NCBI GenBank assembly: GCA_900618425.1
Contig: UZAN01039503.1
Span: 26,861 to 90,860, forward strand
DNA: 64,000 bases
Origin: Echinostoma caproni
Lineage: Eukaryota; Platyhelminthes; Trematoda; Plagiorchiida; Echinostomatidae
Direction: 5' to 3'
Shown here: positions 11,683 to 26,269 of the stretch, piece by piece
Numbering within the stretch: position 1 is the first letter of the stretch
Layout: the number at the start of each line of letters is the position of its first letter
Notes under the pieces: generated by a model
Databases searched by the model: none
What the model was told of the DNA's origin: nothing
What the model saw: the letters and a program-made list of their open reading frames with translations, nothing else
Program-made: the position numbers and the translations under genes

Positions 11683-11774
11683 CCTCCTTAGAAGGGAATC
11701 AAAGTGATCTGACGGGAATGATGCAGTCAAAACTAAGAGTTCAGCAAATGATTGGTTCAGATCTCCCCCCCCCC

Positions 11775-14700
11775 GATGCTCATTCAAATCATCAGTCCGT
11801 GTGAGTTCTCGATTAGGGAGAGAATTAGCAAATAGGCTTATGTTCGTTGCTCTACTTCAAGTAATTGGTGATTGCTCAGTAGACGCAAGAAAAGTATCAG
11901 GTTTGTTTCGTGTGCAACGGTTCGGTATTGATGCCGGCCTCGTCAAACTTTATCATTCATTTGATCGCAATCTTCAGCGCATATCGTGAGAAACTACTCA
12001 GATTTGAAGCCAAACGCAAGGAGTTATATTGTATTGGACCAGAAACCAGGCAAGCGTTGTGCCTAATTCAAAACAAGGGTTCATAGTCTGTATACTTTCT
12101 ACCACACTCAGCTTTCTAGTTCTAACAAGATTATACCTGGGCAGGTAGTGCATCCGAAATCAATTTTGTTAATTGGTTGTGCATCACTAGTCACGACTAT
12201 TCGGGAACACACAGCAGCAGTGGGCTTCTGAGTGGGTAGAAACGCAATTGCTTTGCAGAAAAAAATAGTCTAACAAATTATTGTCAAATTTTCATTGGAA
12301 ACAAAATATCAATTAGCAGCTGCATAGGTAAACAGAAAAGTAGGGATAAATATTAATAACTTGAAGAAGATAATATAGGTTGATTTATATTTCTTTGACA
12401 CCACCAAGTGAAGCGGTTAAAAGTTTAACTGTGAGCGTTTAAAGCAACAGAATACGATCAAACAGCTGCGTAGGGTGTAGAAACGCAACAGCAGTAAACA
12501 AAAGCTCCATGTGTGTTATAATGACTGCATGACACAAAACAAAAATTCTCACATACATTAAGTTCATAATGAGTAGTGTTAGTAAGAATTTGGCACTCCA
12601 AGAGAATGAATTTTCCTTTTATTCGATGTCCTCAAAGTGAGCCGGTTCATGCTCACACTATACGTTTCCTGTTTCTATGTGGTTGGGCGTGTGTGGAAAT
12701 AATGGCTAGAACAGGGATCAAATGAATAAATGTAGATACTTAAAACGGATAGGAAATATTTTGAACTGTTATCGAACGTATCGCCAGTTGATTTAAGACA
12801 TAATTCATGAAACCTGTAATCTATATGATGAATACCGCACCGTCAATATTCGCTGAGCCAGTTCTGCTTATAACCAGGTGTGCACAATTACGGGCGATCC
12901 AGTATGGTTCTCAGAGAGTTCCCTTTTTAACAACTAGAAGTTGTCCCTAATCTTCAATGGATTAGTTTATAGATAAGTGCACTTCCATCTAGAAGCGAAA
13001 AGGAAAGGAGAGTAAGTTGTGGTTATACCTCTGACGTGTTAGACAGCAATACTATTAGAATGATTTATCTGTTTCTTCATAGCAGTGAGATTTTCAAGTT
13101 GACCAGTACTGCCAAATGGGAGAAGACTTGGTTTTGGCGTATCAAATACCTCAGAATCCAAACCATCCATTTCGGCCGCTGTTCACGCTGTCGCCCAACA
13201 AAAACCTTAGAGAACATCGTTTTAAGTTACTGATTCCAAAGTGTCGATCGGAATGTCGGCGTTAATCTTTTGTAGTCAATGTGTGCAAGCGGAGACTTGA
13301 ACCCTATCACATCTCATATTCCTGCACAACTGAAAACGTAAACTAGTTCAAGAATACATTATCCGTTATCTCTTATCCGTAACTATATGTGACATAATAC
13401 CACCTGTTACCGAGAAACGATTCAACTGTTTTAATATATTGTTGGGTCAAGAGAAACACGAGCTTGTAAGTCATTCCCATGATAAAACTCTGACTTTCAC
13501 TTAGAAACAAACTTGTCTAAGTTAATCGAATTTCCATTGAATTATGGGGTGTTGGTTCAACAAAGGTTTATTATCTGGTCGGTGAGTAAGGCAGTAAAAG
13601 ACGATTCCTAGTGCTCACTTATAAAACAAATCATTTATTTCCATTTTCCTCCAAGTAGCTCCAGGGCAGTGAAAATTTGCAATACTTTTTTTACATTCGA
13701 TACAGTAAAAAGGTAACCCCGTACATGTTATGATGTAGTTATTAATTAGTAGATACAAATATGTTGTCTAATAAATTTTACAGCTATCTTCTTCTGTCAG
13801 GTTTCGAAGAAATAATGTATTTACCGGTACTACACATACAATCCGATTCTAAGTTTGGACTAAATTTAGAACTTCATATATATATATATATATGGCATCT
13901 TCAGTGTGATTTAATATTTATTTTTGTTTACAATCAGAATAATCGTTTACAATGATGTTTTATTTACTGATGTAATTATTTACCCGTGTTTTCCGTTATA
14001 CTGTTCTGCTTTTGTCCGTCAGTTGATCATTATTCGCAACTCCCCATTAGAGTTTGGATTCCGAACACACACATTACACCGGTCCCAAGTCTTTCATCCG
14101 TGGAACCGCCGAAAGATGAAGGTCCCTTTCTGGCCAACACGTTTCTCGCATCCACAAGCTAACCGCAATCACCAGCTTGTCCGTATGCTAAACGCAGTTT
14201 GTAGATCCAGTTTTCAAGCCAGGTTTCAACTGCTGCACTTCAGGAATTTTGTCTGAACGGTGTAGGTCACCCGGATGTTTATTGTAGGTTCAATGGAGTT
14301 GTTTCAAATTCGGTTCAGTGAACGCTCCTCAAATTCGCCTACGGTTGTTTGCAACAGTCATTGACCGTTTTGGTGTTGATAATCACCAATACACTTTTAG
14401 TATTTGACTCAACAGTTTACGCGGTTGCTTCTTTTTGCCGTAGTTTGCACAACGCTGCCCCGGAAATCACCATTCCCAATAAAGAGTCAGGGAACCATCG
14501 TGAAACGTGACTGATTCGAGACGTTACTCAATGCACTATTGTCAAAATCGGTAGTATTTGGAAAGAATAAATCTCCTAATAATCACAATCCACATATCTG
14601 CAGGTTATGAATACGAGTGTGATAAGAGAACATCTTTAGAAAATATAATTTACATCGATCATTCAAACATTTCATCCAGTAGTCAGGCACTGATTAACTT

Positions 14701-17700
14701 GCTCTCGGGCGGATTAACATTCAAGCCATTTGTAGCAATTGTGGTGTTACCTTCCCACGGCGTTTTCGTCAGAGAAAGAAACTTTAAGCACGGAAGGTGC
14801 ACAACCGTTGGTGTGACAAGCGGACGACATATAGATTAAGAGATGACAGATTGTAGAAATGTCATCCTGATGTGTTCCAGTTTATCGTGACAATTCGCCC
14901 TTGAATTATGTGTAACATCCATAACCCGAAATCGAAAAAAGGAATACAGTCTACATCTGTTTCAGAAAAAAAGCAACTGAGGAAACAAATGCCATTAGTT
15001 TCTTCCTTGATAAAACAAATCGCGGCCGAAGGTTCTTTTTGTGCTCTGCTGTAAAACCCACTGGTCACCAATAATCTCATGCGAAACAATCATCGGTCCA
15101 TGTTTTAAACGAATTTTGAACCATTTCTAGAGAGGGAAATTGCTACAACAGTCTTCATTTTAAAAACGCCCAAGTGTCCAATTTGAGCACCCGGCAGAAC
15201 TGGAACAATCTGGGTTGTTATGGAACTGGTGATCCATTTAAATCATCATAATTTTAAGCAGAACTAAGGAGCATGTGATTTGATAAAAAAATGTCAACTG
15301 TGCTACTGATCATGAACCAACCAACTCCCTGGACGATACCAGAGATATAGTTAGGAATTGCTGAATACGTTATGCGCCTCATACACAAACGCGTGAGTAG
15401 GTGTGTACAAAAGCGCAGCAGTGTGCGATAAAACTGCGACTACAACACCATGATGGTCGTTCCACCACAAACAAGAGACAAACTGATAAGCTTATCTCAT
15501 CAAACCAGGCAGGATTCCAAAACGCAATACCACGCCTGTTGTGCGCGGAATTTCTTGTCTCAATGAGTCTATCTTACGTTCTGCTGTGCGTTAGATGTGC
15601 AACTTAAACCTCGTATTCGATTCAATCGATATTTATGTCGTTTTGTTGTATAGCATTGTTCTTTCACGACGAGAAGTTTCCGAGGGATTTCCTTATTGAA
15701 CTTTAAATATAGGATGAAATTGTTTGAACACTATTTTCTTTATTTCATTTCATGGATTGGTAACAAAAACTGTGTATTGCACGAGGGAAATCGATTTGTC
15801 ATTCTCTACAGTTTTTGGTATAATGGACGGAAATCGATGACATTTGCGGTATGGTCTATGATCCGTTATCCTGCTAACTTTTGTTATTTAGCGTTGTCAA
15901 AGACCCAATAGTTTTAGCATCGATAGGTGTCTACTGTTTGGAGGGGATTTTATAACGAGTAGTGAAAAGTTATGAGCTTCAAGAATTTTCTCAGGAAAAT
16001 AACCAATGATAATTGAAAAAATAATGCGCGTGGAGATAGATATATCGCCACATACGAACAATTACGTGCTTGCCACAGGAACCGGATACACGACAAAATG
16101 TTCCTATGGTATAAACAAATTGAACCTAATGAACTACTACCTCCATGTATTGCAAAAGGATTTATTGATGTTACCTTTTTGGTTGTCGAAAGTCACCCAA
16201 TGTCAGCAGTTTTCTCACTATCACCTTGTCTGTATGCTTGTCCGAACAAGGGAGTGTTCTCGTGATGTTTAGTGGACTAAGGGATGTTGCCTCCTTTGAA
16301 ATAGGAATTTGTTGGTGAAAGAACAAAAAGCTGAGCTTAACTAACTTGTCGTTTATCTCAAGCTGGATGGAATCCATGAGGATTCTAGATGGCCTTATCC
16401 TGATCTAGCGTGCGGTAATGACATGTGGTGGAAAGTAATAGGATGTAGTGATCCATTGTGACTGTACAATTAATAACCATTATGAGTTCTCTGTGTGTTG
16501 TAATTCAGCGCATGGAAAACATCGAGACAATTGCACGTTGTCAGGCAATGAGTACGAACAGCACAAGGTAAATGTAAATGTGAATAGTTAGTTGATGGTA
16601 ATACGCGGTTTTCCTTAAACCCTCAGTGACTGAATACTGTGCGAATACGAACTGTATGGATGCACGCAACGTTTGGGCAGTACACAAACTGAAGTGTTCT
16701 AGGCCATACTATAGAGGATATGTGACCATCAAAATTTTCAGCCCATACAGTGTCTTTTCTATTGTTTCGATGTATTGAGTGCCATTCCGTTCATTGGTTC
16801 ACGTTAGTTTTACGTCAGACTCTTTTCTTTTAGTACAGTTGCACCAAGTGTGCGCATCCACTTTTGGTACATTTCGTATCATAAAGCTTCACACCTGCTT
16901 TTTTGACCGTTCACTAAAAATGACCAGTCTAATTTTAGGTTTTTCTTATTAGTGCATATGGACGCGTAGTGATGGAACTGAATGATCCCTTGACCCTTCC
17001 AAGAGTTTTGAGTTTGCATAAAACTTAGTATCTGATCTAGCACGTCGCATTGTCAGTGTTGCGTCGTTTTTGTACTGTATTCAGTTTTGTGATGTTCACA
17101 CTAGTCCGATTATCCTGTGTGTTACGATCTTGTTTAGATAGAAGTTCCCGTTCGCCCGTTCGCCCTTATCCTCCCCGGGGGAAAGCTTATTTGCATAATC
17201 AGAAACACTAGATCGATGAAGAACCTGAAAAGACGATCGCAACTCTGTTTATTTGTTGCCTATTCAGATAAGAAATTCCCAGTTGCTCGCGTTATCTCCA
17301 GTACACACCAAGCATAGTGAGAAAAACATTTAAAAAAAGGAATTTTAATTAAGTCAGTGACTGAATAAGGTGAACTTAGTCATTGTGAAATTGGCACGCA
17401 GCTCCGTTGTATCAAGTTGTTTCTTTCATATCTGAAATTTGATTATCGCTTGTGATCAATGGAACAAACATTTCTCAACGCACTCGATTGTGTCATCGTC
17501 ATCGATTTTTACAAATTGAAGATTTCACGGATAATCGATTCAATCAACCCCAACTGCACATAGGTTGAAGATAACGACGCAGAAATGGGAAGCTCTTGGG
17601 GCAATACACCGACAGGAGTTAGTCTATGAAAGATCAACAACTAGTTAACCCATATAACCACTAAATTCCCACTGTAAAAAAGCTATATTTGCAAACTTCA

Positions 17701-20700
17701 TTGTTTTTCAAATGTGTCTACTTCATCTTGTTCTATAATATCTGTAATTTCCTCCGTCGAATTTCATTTATCTCTCAAAAGCGAATTACACCACAGTTCA
17801 CCGTTAACAGGAAGCATTTAGACGGAATATAGTGCAACAAACAATCCTGTCTGATACGACTGTGCTTTGCACTTCTTTATTTCTCTTCGGCAGAACATAA
17901 ACCTGTATTGGCGAGAGCAAACACACAGGTCCCACCAAGGGTACACGCCTGATCAACCGTAAAATTAAAAAAGCTGTCCATTAAGATATCCATTTTTGAC
18001 AGTGATTATCACCACTAATGTATATGGGAAGCGCACGCTATATTTTCATGTTTTGAAGCACTCCTCACACTCGGTACGGCTCTCTTTGCCTTTTGGTTTA
18101 GTGAAAGAGTAAGCAAAGCAAAATTTTATGCTCATTACTAACAGTGTCTCTTCTGGGTCACGTATTCAAAGGACGTCTTCACTAGCTGACATGGGGAAAA
18201 AATGGCAATACTTTTTGGCAGCTCTTTTGTTAAAAAAGCTTCCACCCAATGGATGGAGTCTATTGCGTCTAACGCAAACCCAAGTGAAATATAATGTTTT
18301 TCTGTGATACTGATAGCTACAAGCTCTGCTACTTGGATTCAATTATTGCGTACTGCCTAACCGTTTCCAACTGCTCACGAGTTCCCATGATAGCCCAAAT
18401 CTTGTGCATAAAAAGCATAAAAGTGGATTAAATGTAGACTTGCAGTTCTCATCCAAGGAATTCATTTTATCGAAAATTCACAAGTTACGCCGTCAATAAT
18501 ATCAAACCATCTAACTGGATCAAAAGAGAACTTGCGAGGAACCAGTTGATTATGTACATAGGTGGGAGGAACCTGATCACATAAGGCTTCGAATTAAAGC
18601 TTTTGGACAAGTAAGAGTGCGAAGATTGGAGGAAAATTACTTAAATTAGTGTAACATTACTTTATCTGAGCTTACAGTTTTGGATTATTTACACTGAAAA
18701 GACAACGCTCACTAACTCGATGGATAACTCGAAATAAGCAACGCAATTTAGATTTGCTGATAGACAAAATGATCTGCTTCAACAATTAATGTGCTAACAC
18801 ACTTTGAATATTTGCAAACTTCTTATTACAGAAAATATTTCTTTAAACAGTGTAGCCTATTTTGACTACCCTCTTTTCGGCCATCATAGGTCACAACCGC
18901 TTAGAATAAGTGAACGAAAAAACGATATGTACTGTTAGTCATGGAAACTAAATGACTTTCACGTGAAACGATGGTTTCATTCATTTATTCCACAAAAGGA
19001 TAGACCGGACAAAGTGTTTAGTAGCCCTCAAAAGTCAACTCTCACCGCGTTTGTTTATCACTGTAATGGAAAATGCAATAAGTGAGGTATCCCAGTTGAT
19101 CTAATCGCAACACCGCTCCGTCGATACGTCAGCGATAATTTGAAAAGAACGCAATTTTCGGTCGTTTGTTACCAATGTGAATTATTCCGGTTAATCTAAT
19201 AATTTTATTTTGATTGTCTAAATAACCATGTCTTCGGTTGTTCTAGGAAATGGTTTTCGATTCACAGGACATATAAATGACTCATACATTGTCTGTTTGT
19301 CTTTGTTGGACACTCGTCAATTTATATGGTGTGAACCAAATGTATGAAAGAAAAATAAACTGACTGTGCCATATTGATGCTGCTTCAGGGTAGATATAAT
19401 ATTACATTTTTATGGGACATTATTGTCGACTTCCAGATGGTAAAAAGGCATATGCAGTTTGATTCAACATGTTTAGTTTGGAAATTGAGATCTAAGACGT
19501 TTGCTTGTTCTTCACTATGAGGCGGCTGTTGTCGAATAGCACAAATAAATAATACTGCACAATTGTATTGTGGAATACTCTTCACTATGCTAACCAGCAG
19601 CTCAATTTTGTTAGCATACAAGCTAAGCTTCCTGAAGATTTTCAAGACTCGGTTAGATCGACCAATACAAATGCACATTCGTGACCCGGTATTTCGGGTG
19701 TATTTCGGTTCCCCATTTGTCTAATCAACGAAAAAGTAAATGGCAGAGATAAAGGTTGGGAGCTTTATAAAAATATAGTAATAAAAAAATACGCATAGAA
19801 AGTGATCATAGGCATGAATGCCATTGTTTGCAATAATTCACTGGAGGACTTCTTTAGAAATTTGTCGACTCCCAGCCAGTATGATGATGATTATTCACAT
19901 GCAGTCTCATCCCGCGTGTTGTGATACGGATGAGTGAGCCAATTACTAAGGCACCAGGTCAGCCATCTAAATCAGAATATTGGATTGAGGGCTTCCACTA
20001 GATGTCCCAAAGGAAAAGTTAAAAGGATGTTTGGCATTGTATTCTCCAGTAGGAGTTTAAAAAGCCCTTTTTCACATGTTCAGAACAGACTGATCGTTAG
20101 GAAGGAGAACCAATGCTTCATTTAAATAACTTTCATGAAAAATCTTAAGCGAATATGCAAATTATGTTTGATTAACTACTGTTTGCTGGTTATCAAATGA
20201 CGCATAATCGACAGTACCTTTTCCGCAGAATCAATATAAGGTGGCCCATTATTTGAGAGACTCAACTGACATCTAGCCTAAGCTATAACAAATACAGTCC
20301 AGTTTTGATTTTTTGGTTTGGCTTTGGGAAACTTTCCTCTAATCAGACAGTTATGTCACATATTGTACGTTCCATCAACGCATACATCCTCTTCACACTT
20401 CTCAACTGCTTCAGATGTTTTCTGTTTGTGAAAACAAGTACTAAAAAATCCCTCTGAGGTGGTTGATCACTAGATCTTGTCAATCTATCGTCTGGTAACG
20501 AGCTCCACTTTATCCTTTGTGTTCCGAAGCTTGAAATTGTTCACTATTATTATAGTTCCATTTTGTTTAATTTCTCTCCAAGTGTCATGTAAACGAGGTC
20601 ATATACTGACTGAACGGAAGCGAACTCCGACGAGCAAAGCTTTAATATCTATTCTCCGTAAACGTTTCCCTTGTGTTCTGCTGACCGGTGAAAATTTCTC

Positions 20701-22689
20701 TCAGACTGGGCTGGATGCTCTCTTATCAGCCGATCTAAGAGGATTACGAGTCGCATTTTGGCCACAGCAGAAGCGAACGCAATCCACCTACATAATACCC
20801 CCCCCCTATGCTCCCAAAAACAAATAGTAAGAAGTCTCGGTCTTCCATGAGCAACATCATACACAACACAGCCATCCCACCACTCACCCCCAATGACCCG
20901 AACCAGTGCGCATGTGTGAGGACCAAAGTGTGAGCAACATCATCCGGTCATGGAACTGGAATGTTGAGTATCTCTTTTCCAACTTGTCATGACGTTTCCT
21001 CCTTCTAAACAGTTTCATATAAATTGTTATGTATTAGCCTGTAGAAGAATCACAGCAAACGAGCTTGTTCTCTACTTTGTGTTTTCTTAAAATTCTACTT
21101 TGTGGAAAAATAATTTTGCGATGTGAGTCGATGACCTCGAAGATTTAAGCAGTAGTTTTTGTTTAGCAGATAAAATCGCTGTTCAGTGCATTACTTTGAG
21201 CTGAAAACCGTAAGCAGAATAAATTTTCCATTCCAGAATGTGTTACGTGCAATCATACCCTTGGAATTTCATTCTTCTGATCATGTGACAGAGAGAACTG
21301 ATGAGCAGATGTTTATAAACGACAAACACTAATTATTGATTCTGGTTGAACACAGGCAGATGGCGAGGTGTCGAGGACAAAAGGCGATTTGACCTAATGA
21401 TTCTTGACAATTGCATGTTCCCTAAATCTTTTGAGGGACTGATTTTTCTAAACGTACGTGTGTATACTTGCAGTTCGATACAATAACGCTTGTTTGTATT
21501 GAATGACATTGTGTAACCGGTTACAGCTGACACAGACGAGTGTATGCGATACCACTAGAAAAAACTGTTCGAATGAAAGGCTGAACGATTACAGCAGACT
21601 GTCTATAGGACTATTCTGTCAGCAAAATATGAGCGGTACGCACAGTTCACTAGAGAACACCTAAGCTGAATCGTGAAAGCACAACTACTGAAGGACAACC
21701 AACTAGCTATTTCAATATGTTGTTAACATAAACTGATAACCTACACTGAGTATGGCTACCAGAACACATTCGTCGATTCCACAGAATATCCTATTCGGAC
21801 CTCCATCAAACAGAAAGTTTATACGATGTTTCGATAGATGGCTAGATAAATGGATTCTTTTCGCAGTTGCAGGATATCACCGAAAGATTTAATCTGGTTG
21901 ATCTGCTGGGGACGGCTATTATTCCGTTGAATTCCAGTAGTGTGATAACTCAGTGAAGCACAACTGACTTGGTGTACATGCACTGCAACAAAATGGACCT
22001 CGGAAGAGACGAGTTCAAATGTTATTCACTCATAATTTAATGGTAAATTTCAAATCCGATTATCATAAAAAGTGCTCCCGTTTAGCGTAAACACACTCAT
22101 TTCATGCAACGCAACGCTAGCAACGATAGAAGCACAGGCCTCAATAATTATCGGGTTTGTCCTTCCAACTTGGGAGATAGAATATAAATTTACAAGTGTC
22201 TTCGGTTGGGATTTTCTCACTTGTAATTCGTCACGCTGTTGTCGTTCCCTTGTGATAGTCATAGGTCATACACAGAGCGAATCAAACAATGTGGCTTACG
22301 ATCATAAAGGCAATCAACTTTGGGGAAACCGGTTAATGCATTATAAAATTGGCGAAACAATTAGAAGGACGACTTACATAAATATAAAATATAAGTACAC
22401 AATAAGTCTAATCTAACGTTTCAATATTAAATGCGGTGGTTGGCCTTAACAACGGATTTCGATAGCATTTGGTAAGTCACCATACTGGTATATTCATTTG
22501 GACAAACAGTCGTCACTTAATTTTATGCAGACAAAGTCGTCCTATGTGGTGTATTAAAACTGCAAATAATGATTGCGGAAAGTATTTGTAGTCTAGGGCA
22601 CACTCAACGACAACCATTTCGGAAGTCTATTTACACTTCAACCCCCAAGTTTAAACCTTTCCAATGAAATTTGAACTGAATGGCTAGAA
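11775..22689. other. Intron stretch: nothing recognised beyond short repeats
   Basis: About 10.9 kb of AT-rich sequence. It holds an AT repeat (13876-13893) and a C run (20798-20806). The plus-strand frame ending near 20827 has coding-like composition in its second half but opens at a non-ATG codon and matches no family I know. No RT, integrase or transposase motif was seen. Confidence 0.5.
13876..13893. repeat. (AT)n microsatellite
   Basis: Nine AT units. Confidence 0.9.
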
Positions 22690-22820
22690 ACCACTGTACA
22701 ACTAGTTTGGTCTAGTTTGGTTTCATCAATAGTGCGAGTCCATCGATCCAAAACAGAGTCAAACCCGGAACCTCAAAGGAAGAACGCGAGCATTCTATCT
22801 ACTTGACCATCGGTCCTCGG
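22690..22820 (-). mobile_element. tRNA-derived SINE with decayed hammerhead (copy B)
   Basis: Read on the minus strand: A-box-like GGTCAAGTAGATAGAATGC (22790-22808), B-box-like GGGTTTGACTC (22756-22766), then GCACTATTGATGA, the counterpart of GCACTGCTGATGA in copy A. About 74% of 88 ungapped positions match copy A. The hammerhead core is mutated (CTGATGA reads TTGATGA, and the GAAA region is altered). The outer arms CACT (minus strand of 22731-22734) and AGTG (minus strand of 22692-22695) still pair, which supports an intact stem I in the family ancestor. Confidence 0.6.
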
Positions 22821-25800
22821 ATCAGACCGCTTTTAATTTTACTTGCACCTACTCATTTTTGGAGACGTTCGCGAGCATCGAACAACGCTCACCTCAGCAA
22901 TAATCCTCAGGGTTATTACTTAGTTGGAAACATTCCCAACCCGTCTACTTGAGACCAAAGTGTGGTGGAGAAATTACTTTGATAATTTGATGAATTTTGT
23001 CGTGTACGAAGCAAAAAGAGCGTGATAAGGAAAGCTATGAGGCCCCGAACAGCACTATCGACCATTAAATGCAATTAACCATACGGTCTGATGAAATCCT
23101 CCGAAATTGTCAGGCAACAAGTAGATTTGTTTTTGAAATTGTTTTGAAACATTCCGCTTGCCCGATATGAGTTTTCGGCACAGATCATAAAATCTGACGA
23201 AGTACTATAGTGGAGCATTGTGCATGCATTTATGATCTTGAATCTTTTGGTTTGAAATGGATTTGATAAGCAAGCAATAATCCATAGAAAAGGCCTGTCA
23301 AATGGTACATGCGGGAGCGAATTTGTGATGGCGGGTTGTAAGCGATCGACGGGCATTGGTCTGTATTGTTTAGTAACGTCCTCCTGAATGAATCAGTTCA
23401 TCATGAAAACACGAAAAAGTAGAGTATTCTCACACTGAATGATATATCATCAATCAGTATCTCTTTGTTCTAGCACAACTTATTACTTCATGGTGTATAG
23501 GGTTCTGTATTATTCCAACTCATACGAATATTGGCTGTGACTTGGCTAAGTTGGCTGAGCTTTTGCAACAGCAGGAACCAAACACGTGAGGCCGCTGTAT
23601 TTAGATAAAAAAGGGCACATACACTTTGATAAGTTATTTCTAGATAAGTCAACTTCACAGAATCTTTGGAATGATTTGTTGACAGTGTACATCGGTTGGA
23701 TGCGTTTGGCCGCAGTACACTCGAAACGCATTGTGTTTCGATACTAAGTATAATCTTTTGGCCACAAAGAAGCTTACTTTTTAACTTAGGGCCCAGGTTC
23801 GGTCATGATGGTAAAAATAAATCATGCAAATTCAGAAAATAAACTATCTCAACTGAAGATTTTTGTACTGTGGTTTTCCATCGCATATACATATATTTGC
23901 TTTCACTCAGCCGATTATGTGAATGTCGGTGTCGCACTGCCCTGAAAAAACTACACTAATAACAATGACAATCACAAAATAACTAAGGCGACTTCGTATT
24001 CAAACACAAAACATCGAAGATGATACGCCGGAAGGTATTTGTTGTATCCGCTGCAAAATGTCGGGGATTGAAAGACCAATACTGGTTGTGTCTAGGGTAC
24101 ATTACATGAACCAAATTTCTACTGGCAGAAGATTTTGTATGCTAGCTTTCATTTTGCATAGAATGTATCATTAATTCGCAACCCAGTTCGGAATTCGACT
24201 TCGCGTGACTCATTCCCAATATGCTTATCCGTGTTACCATTGCCAGCACGAATACCGTGCACACAGGGTTGTACATTGAAACCGGCAATATCATCTTTTG
24301 ACATTATTATTCACAGCATATAAAGTTTTATATATTTATTCGTTTGTTGCTAAGGCAGTCATAACCAAATCTAGTATCCTTTAGTTCATAAAAAACAGAT
24401 TCCATAAATGTCATCAAAATTATGAGTTTTCAAGAGTGGAACTTGTGTGCATTGCCGTGGCAAAGATATTCAAATGCAACAGTGTTGGCTGTGGTTATGT
24501 TTGTTAAAATTGTTTCACGGTGAAACCAAATATTCATGACAGTTTTCAATAAAAACCGACAAGTATTTGTGGATCACCCAAAAATTATAGTATAGGTCGT
24601 ATTCTAGTGAATATGGGGATCAACTGGAGGGGGAGTTTAACAAAAAAGCATGTATTGAAGTATGGTACTACTAATAGTGTTGCAATATAGGTTGTTTTCT
24701 TGCGTAAATGTAACGTATTGTTTTAATGACACAGCCAAGACTTATAGCTTTATTACTGTCATTGGCTTGAACTTCGTCCAACATGTCATTTTCTCCGAGT
24801 CATCCCACATTAAGGAGTATAAGATTCACAATAGTGACAACTTACGGTGCTTATAGTCATGTATCACTGTTTTCTTCATTGAAAAACGGTTTGAGGTTTT
24901 CATGCAATAAAGCTAGACATTCAGTCATTAAAAATGAAATATTGGATACTGGTGAAGTCAAGTTTGAGAGCAAATGTTATAATTTGAAATTCTGCAAGCA
25001 GCACTTGTCTCCAAACATACACGTTATACTAAATGCTGAAAATTCTTCCATCTGGGTGCATAAAACTACTACTGACTTGAAGAAGCAGTGGAAGGTGCAA
25101 CTACTTGCAAGATTTAAAAGAAATTACTATTAGTTAGATGGTCTCGATTTGTCATTCGTTTGTGTAACCATGACAAAAAGATTTTCTGAACATTGATTTC
25201 GCGGACAGTAAAATACTCTGTTATCATCCTAGGTCCCAATCACGTGCTAGAAGCCACTTTTGTGACAAGAGGACCCTAATAAGGCTTCATTTGTAAGAAC
25301 CATACTGGAACTCGGTTTTGCCAGCTGTTTACAATGGCAGTTCTGCTGAATTCATAATTCTATGAGACAATTCGCATGTTAAAATGTTTACCATTTCTAC
25401 TATAGAAAAGTCATTTTGGAACCCTTTGATTTTTTCGCTAAATTCACGATCGTATGTTTCACAATTGATGCATATCTGCCCCAGTACTCAACGTGATTTG
25501 ACACAGTCTTTTCTGTAAAAAAACGGCAGGGAGTATGTTCGTATCAAGTCCCATTTTGGATGTTATTGTCAGGTTCCCTGTGTGTATCAACAAAATGATT
25601 ACCCCAGAGTCTAAAATTATGCAGTAACTCTTGCGCAGCTTATTAAATGTGCAGTATGTGAAGTTTCTGTTTGGTGCTGATCAGTGTTTGTACATGACTG
25701 CATAGGTTGCCTTTGTTATCTCACAACTCGCTCCAGCAAGGCCAAATACTTGATTTTTCTTGTTTGAATGAGTAAAGCGTTTTGTAAACAAAACAGAGAA

Positions 25801-25898
25801 AACAGAGAAAAAGCTCGTTTACAATGATTCGTAAACCCGCCAGTACATCAATCAATCAATCAATGTACATATTTGTGTGTAAGGAGGAAGTTGTTTTT
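22821..25898. other. Intron stretch: nothing recognised
   Basis: AT-rich sequence. Short CAAT repeats occur at about 25846-25864, just before the Penelope-like fragment. The plus-strand frame at 24783-25133 (116 codons) has no recognisable domain. Confidence 0.5.
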
Positions 25899-26269
25899 GA
25901 GAACGCGCCGTATCAACCCATGGCTAATCGTTCGGCTAAATTATTGGAACCCGTCTGCACGGACACAGTGAAACAAATAGTTGTGAACGAAATTTATGAC
26001 ATAAATTTGAGCGGTCGAACCATGCTCTCGCTTGACGTTAACTCTTTTAGCAGCAGAGTCAAAATCAGGGAAACGATGGAATGTCGGTGTAGTCATGTAC
26101 AAAGTAATAGAGCAGATTCGTAACATCCTTAGGATAATTTTTTGATACCGAAACCGTAGAATCTAGGTTTAACATCAAGGTCTATCGACAAAAAGGTGTC
26201 GTAGCAACGGAGTCGCTGCTGGGACAGCTTTACCCGAATATATTGATCGCGAAATTTGAAAATGCTTAA
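25899..26269 (+). mobile_element. Penelope-like retroelement: reverse transcriptase fragment, frame-broken
   Basis: The first frame (25899-26123) reads NAPYQPMANRSAKLLEPV and then LSLDVNSF (from 26025). These match the palm entry and the catalytic-Asp motif A region (S-x-D-V-x-S-L-F) of Penelope-like RTs. After a stop at 26121-26123 the homology resumes in another frame at 26168-26266. There FNIKVYRQKGVVATESLLG corresponds to the family's G-V-A-M-G-S-P-L-G block, followed by PNILIAKFENA and a stop. The YxDD block and any GIY-YIG endonuclease were not seen. It is a dead, 5'- and 3'-truncated copy on the strand opposite to the host gene. Family assignment rests on my recognition of the motif order; I ran no search. 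Confidence 0.78.

Noticed and set aside
20477..20827. Plus-strand 116-codon frame with a hydrophobic N-terminal stretch like a signal peptide
   Set aside because: Opens at TTG with no ATG, contains a C homopolymer near its end, and matches no family I know.
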